This document shows, piece by piece, positions 61,679 through 64,000 of a DNA stretch of 64,000 nucleotides. The DNA is taken from NCBI GenBank assembly GCA_965242485.1, contig CBDESM010000003.1, positions 2,294,001 to 2,358,000 on the forward strand, given 5' to 3'. The position numbers were made by a program, and so were the translations under genes. This stretch comes from CBDESM01 sp965242485 (lineage in GTDB: Bacteria > Chloroflexota > Dehalococcoidia > Bin125). The number at the start of each line of letters is the position of its first letter. Position 1 is the first letter of the stretch. The notes beneath the pieces were generated by a model. It was not told the origin of the DNA. It did not search any database and saw only the letters and a program-made list of their open reading frames with translations.

Positions 61679-62494
61679 CTAAACCTGTCCGCCGCGGTGC
61701 TGGAACCGCAGCACGATCACGGGCGGAATCTCGGCGAGGTCGTCCCAGCTCAAGCGGCTGGCGCTCTCCGGATCCGGGATATCGAACGACGGTTCGCGCA
61801 GGCCGTCGAGCACCCAGCCGCGCTCGAACGCCGCGCCGAGCAGCGTCTCCAGCGAACGGTTGAAGTAAGGCTGCAGCGAAGGCTGCCCCGCCACCGCGAT
61901 TCCGCGCGAGACGCCCTGCGACTTGTAGCGGCTGATCCTCACGCCGGTCCGCTGCACCAGCTGCCCGTCGGCGGTTTCGACCCGTTCGCGGAAGAGCACG
62001 GTATCGGGACCTTGGTTGAATGCCGGGTGCAGCACCGATGCGACGAACGGAGCGCCGGGATCGAGCAGCGAGGGGAGCGCCTCAAAGAGCGGGCCGATCT
62101 CGGCGATGTCCATCAGCGCCATGTTGCAGACGGCCGCGCCGAACGGAGCTCCCGCAATCAGCCGCAGCGCGTCCGCGTCGGTGGCATCGACGCGCTGCCA
62201 GGAGACGGCCGCGCCGGTCCCGGTGCGGGCCCGCGCGAGCTCCAGCAGCCGTTCCGATGCGTCGGTGGCGGTCACGGCTGCGCCGGCGCGGGCGGCCGCG
62301 CGGGCGAAGTTGCCGTTGCCGCAGGCGATCTCGAGCAGGGTCGCGGGCAGCGGTTCGAGCAGCTCCAGCGTGGGCGGGAAGACCAGCGTGCGCTGCCAGT
62401 AGTTGCCCTCGTCGCCTTGGACCGCGTCCCAGAACTCGGCGTTGGCCTGCCAAGCATCAACCGAGTCCTGGTTCGCATCGGGGAAGTCGCTCAT
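61679..62494 (-). CDS. class I SAM-dependent methyltransferase
   Basis: A 271-residue methyltransferase. Motif I is TLLEIACGNGNFARAAARAG (about residues 46-65), motif post-I ATDASERLLELARA, and motif II FGAAVCNMALMDIAEIGPLF. The C-terminal half has LRISRYKSQG-like sequence and ends FQHRGGQV. These are the features of a small-molecule or ubiquinone/menaquinone-like methyltransferase, but no diagnostic substrate region is visible. The ATG at 62494 was chosen because in-frame Met codons further up overlap the divergent gene's start region. Confidence 0.85.
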   Translation of the reverse strand: MSDFPDANQDSVDAWQANAEFWDAVQGDEGNYWQRTLVFPPTLELLEPLPATLLEIACGNGNFARAAARAGAAVTATDASERLLELARARTGTGAAVSWQRVDATDADALRLIAGAPFGAAVCNMALMDIAEIGPLFEALPSLLDPGAPFVASVLHPAFNQGPDTVLFRERVETADGQLVQRTGVRISRYKSQGVSRGIAVAGQPSLQPYFNRSLETLLGAAFERGWVLDGLREPSFDIPDPESASRLSWDDLAEIPPVIVLRFQHRGGQV

Positions 62495-62535
62495 GGGCGA
62501 TCTGACGATACCCTCGTCGCGGAACGGAGGGCGCC

Positions 62536-63495
62536 ATGGCCAGTCCACTGCCCGTCATCATCCAAGGGCTCGGCCCGATCGGCCGCACGATCGCGGGCGC
62601 GGCGCTCGCCGACCCGATGGTGGAATTGATTGGCGCGGTCGATATCGCCGACTCGATGGCGGATCGGGAGCTGGCCGAGTTCGTCGCGGAAGCGCCGCCG
62701 CAGCTGAAGGTGCGGCGCACGGTCGCGCAGGCGCAGCTGGAAGCGGGGGCGCAGGGCGGGATCCTGCTGCACGCGACCAGCTCGTACCTTCGCGACGCTT
62801 CGCCGCAGTTCGAGGAAGCGCTGCGGCAGGGGCTGCACGTGGTCTCGACCTGCGAGGAACTCTCGTTCGCGCAGATGCGGCACCCGGAGATCGCGGCGGG
62901 GCTGGACGTGCTGGCGCGGCGGAACGAGTTGACGATCGTCGGCACCGGCGTGAACCCGGGCTTCCTGATGGACGCGCTGCCGGCATCACTGCAATCGATC
63001 AGCCACACGATCGGCTCGGTTTCGGTGACGCGGGTGCAGGATCCGTCGCGGCGGCGGGTGCCGTTCCAGCAGAAGGTCGGAATGGGGCTGACGCGGGCCG
63101 AATGGGAAGCGAAGCGCGACGCCGGCGGCTTCGGCCACGTCGGGCTGGAAGAATCGGCGCGGCTGCTGGCCTACTCGCTGGGCTGGAAACTGGTCGAGAT
63201 CGATCACGAGATGCAGCCAGCGGGCGAGGCGGGCGGCACGGTCGGCGGAACGCTGGAGACCCTGCAGGGCACGACCGCCGACGGGCGCGCCGTGCGGCTG
63301 CACTTCGAGGCCAACGCGACGGTCGACGAGGAATACGACCAGATCGAAGTGGACGGCACGCCGCCGTTGAAGCTGCGGTTCGCCGGCGGCGTGTTCGGCG
63401 ACGAAGCGACGGCGGCCGCAGTGCTGCGCGCGGCCCGCGTGATTCCCCACACCCGCCGCGGCCTGGCAACCGTGCTCGACCTCCCGCTCCGCTAG
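62536..63495 (+). CDS. DapB/diaminopentanoate dehydrogenase-like oxidoreductase
   Basis: A 319-residue NAD(P)H-dependent oxidoreductase. The Rossmann start PVIIQGLGPIGRTIAGAAL (GxGxxG) resembles dihydrodipicolinate reductase and 2,4-diaminopentanoate dehydrogenase. Conserved blocks are ILLHATSSYLRDASPQF, GLHVVSTCEELSFAQM and TIVGTGVNPGFLMDALP, where GVNPGF is typical of the DAPDH-like group. It lacks the C-terminal motif of true DapB, so an ornithine-fermentation or lysine-like amine dehydrogenase is possible. GGAGGG is 6 nt before the ATG. Its TAG lies in a CTAG shared with the convergent edge gene. Confidence 0.85.
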   Translation: MASPLPVIIQGLGPIGRTIAGAALADPMVELIGAVDIADSMADRELAEFVAEAPPQLKVRRTVAQAQLEAGAQGGILLHATSSYLRDASPQFEEALRQGLHVVSTCEELSFAQMRHPEIAAGLDVLARRNELTIVGTGVNPGFLMDALPASLQSISHTIGSVSVTRVQDPSRRRVPFQQKVGMGLTRAEWEAKRDAGGFGHVGLEESARLLAYSLGWKLVEIDHEMQPAGEAGGTVGGTLETLQGTTADGRAVRLHFEANATVDEEYDQIEVDGTPPLKLRFAGGVFGDEATAAAVLRAARVIPHTRRGLATVLDLPLR

Positions 63496-64000
63496 GCGGG
63501 GCTGGAGACCCAGATGACGTTGCCGGGGCGGATGTCGAAGTTGACCGAGCCGGGCACTGCCGTGCCGGCGGTTTCGCCGTAGGCGAGCCAGCCTGCGCCG
63601 TTCCAGATGTAGATCACGGCATCGGGGGCCCCGAGCAGCGCGAGCAGCTCGGCGGCGGTGACGATGGTCGAGCCGCCCCAGGTGCTGCGGCTGTCGAGGC
63701 GGACGGAGTCGACTTCGGGCGGCACCGGGGCCTGCACCTCGGGGGCATCCGCCTCCGCCAGCGCGACGTCGGAAGCGGGCGCCGCGGCAGCGGGGTCCGC
63801 CTCCGCCTCTTGGACCCGCGGCTCCGGCTGCGCCGCCGGGCGCGGCTGCGGGAGCGTGAAGGGCCGGCGTCCTTCGGCGGTTCCGGACGTCGCGACCACC
63901 GTCGTCGGGGCGTCGCCGACGATGGCGAAGATCATCTCGGCGACGCCGCCGACCGTGCCGGCGGGGCCGCGGTTGCCGGGGATCAGCGTGGGGCGGCTGC
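63492..64000 (-). CDS. C-terminus of a secreted protein sharing a terminal domain with the giant surface protein (partial)
   Basis: The open frame continues off the right edge without a start. The last 160-170 residues comprise an Ig-like strand segment (MIFAIVGDAPTTVVATSG), a Pro/Ala/Glu linker (about 60 residues) and a terminal 70-residue domain: STWGGSTIVTAAELLALLGA, VIYIWNGAGWLAYGETAG, AVPGSVNFDIRPGNVIWV. This domain aligns to the end of the 1442-residue protein (WLWNGVEWIRYGE, VPGSRRFTV, DVVWFGE). Two secreted proteins with the same tail suggest a shared attachment or maturation function. The stop is within a CTAG shared with the dehydrogenase gene. Confidence 0.75.
   Translation of the reverse strand, partial: SRPTLIPGNRGPAGTVGGVAEMIFAIVGDAPTTVVATSGTAEGRRPFTLPQPRPAAQPEPRVQEAEADPAAAAPASDVALAEADAPEVQAPVPPEVDSVRLDSRSTWGGSTIVTAAELLALLGAPDAVIYIWNGAGWLAYGETAGTAVPGSVNFDIRPGNVIWVSSPA

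Noticed and set aside
61088..62629. 513-codon plus-strand frame over nfuA and the methyltransferase
   Set aside because: Low-complexity antisense frame; both minus-strand genes show intact family motifs.

Overview
The window is high-GC bacterial chromosome with about 55 tightly packed genes on both strands. Features that suggest a Chloroflexota (Dehalococcoidia / SAR202-like) genome are: two Tat-type lipoprotein peptide-binding proteins with long Gln/Ala linkers, tandem CaiB/BaiF CoA-transferases, a TPP enzyme/Rieske oxygenase/amidase cluster, a selenocysteine-type radical SAM protein and selA. This placement is inference; no rRNA or other decisive marker lies in the window. One tRNA (CAU anticodon) is present. 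I saw no insertion sequence, prophage or CRISPR array.

Layout. 1-7.6 kb: edge fragment of an SNF2 helicase, a small unknown gene, an oligopeptide ABC operon (binding protein plus two permeases, no ATPases), and mutL. 7.7-13.6 kb: an orphan second binding protein, a HAD-like protein, an NrtS-like membrane protein, a PLD-like nuclease, two unknown genes and an acyl-CoA dehydrogenase. 13.7-19.9 kb: an AT-richer zwf (G6PDH), two CaiB-type CoA-transferases, an AAA ATPase/DUF4276-like pair that looks like a defence module, and a dual-specificity-type phosphatase. 20-30 kb: TPP enzyme, Rieske oxygenase, amidase, RNase PH, a HIT protein, a DUF1015 protein, serA and a class V aminotransferase. 30.2-35.4 kb: an overlapping operon selA - LigB-like dioxygenase - mutS2 - unknown. 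35.5-39.1 kb: an accessory block with a GHKL (MORC/Hsp90-type) ATPase and a HEPN-like protein carrying eight repeats of about 45 residues. A degenerate copy of the 5' end of rarA lies between these two genes, and intact rarA follows.

40-50 kb: a small unknown gene, NUDIX hydrolase, tRNA, DUF192 lipoprotein, a 32-residue membrane peptide, glpK and glpD. Next is a very large secreted Ig-like protein whose promoter spacer contains 13 consecutive C residues, a configuration known to give phase variation elsewhere. A HpcH/HpaI aldolase closes this part. 50-64 kb: two coupled unknown genes, a Cu-type P-type ATPase, an ATP-grasp ligase, a membrane/small-protein pair, MFS transporter, HDAC-like deacetylase, and a B12/radical SAM selenoprotein. 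In that selenoprotein the apparent stop is an in-frame UGA followed by a SECIS-like hairpin and the tail Cys-Sec-Ala-Glu-Pro. A second membrane/small-protein pair of the same design follows, then an NfuA-like protein, a methyltransferase and a DapB-like dehydrogenase. At the right edge is the C-terminus of a second secreted protein that shares its terminal domain with the giant protein.

The strongest leads are: (1) the CUAEP selenoprotein together with selA; (2) the poly-C promoter of the giant secreted protein; (3) two tail-to-tail membrane/small-protein modules whose small proteins share an EYRV...RPPG...W pattern; (4) the HEPN/repeat gene bracketed by duplicated rarA 5' ends; (5) a recurring TAnnnT box 6-7 nt before start codons, implying many leaderless mRNAs; and (6) five convergent gene pairs whose stop codons overlap within a YTAG tetranucleotide.
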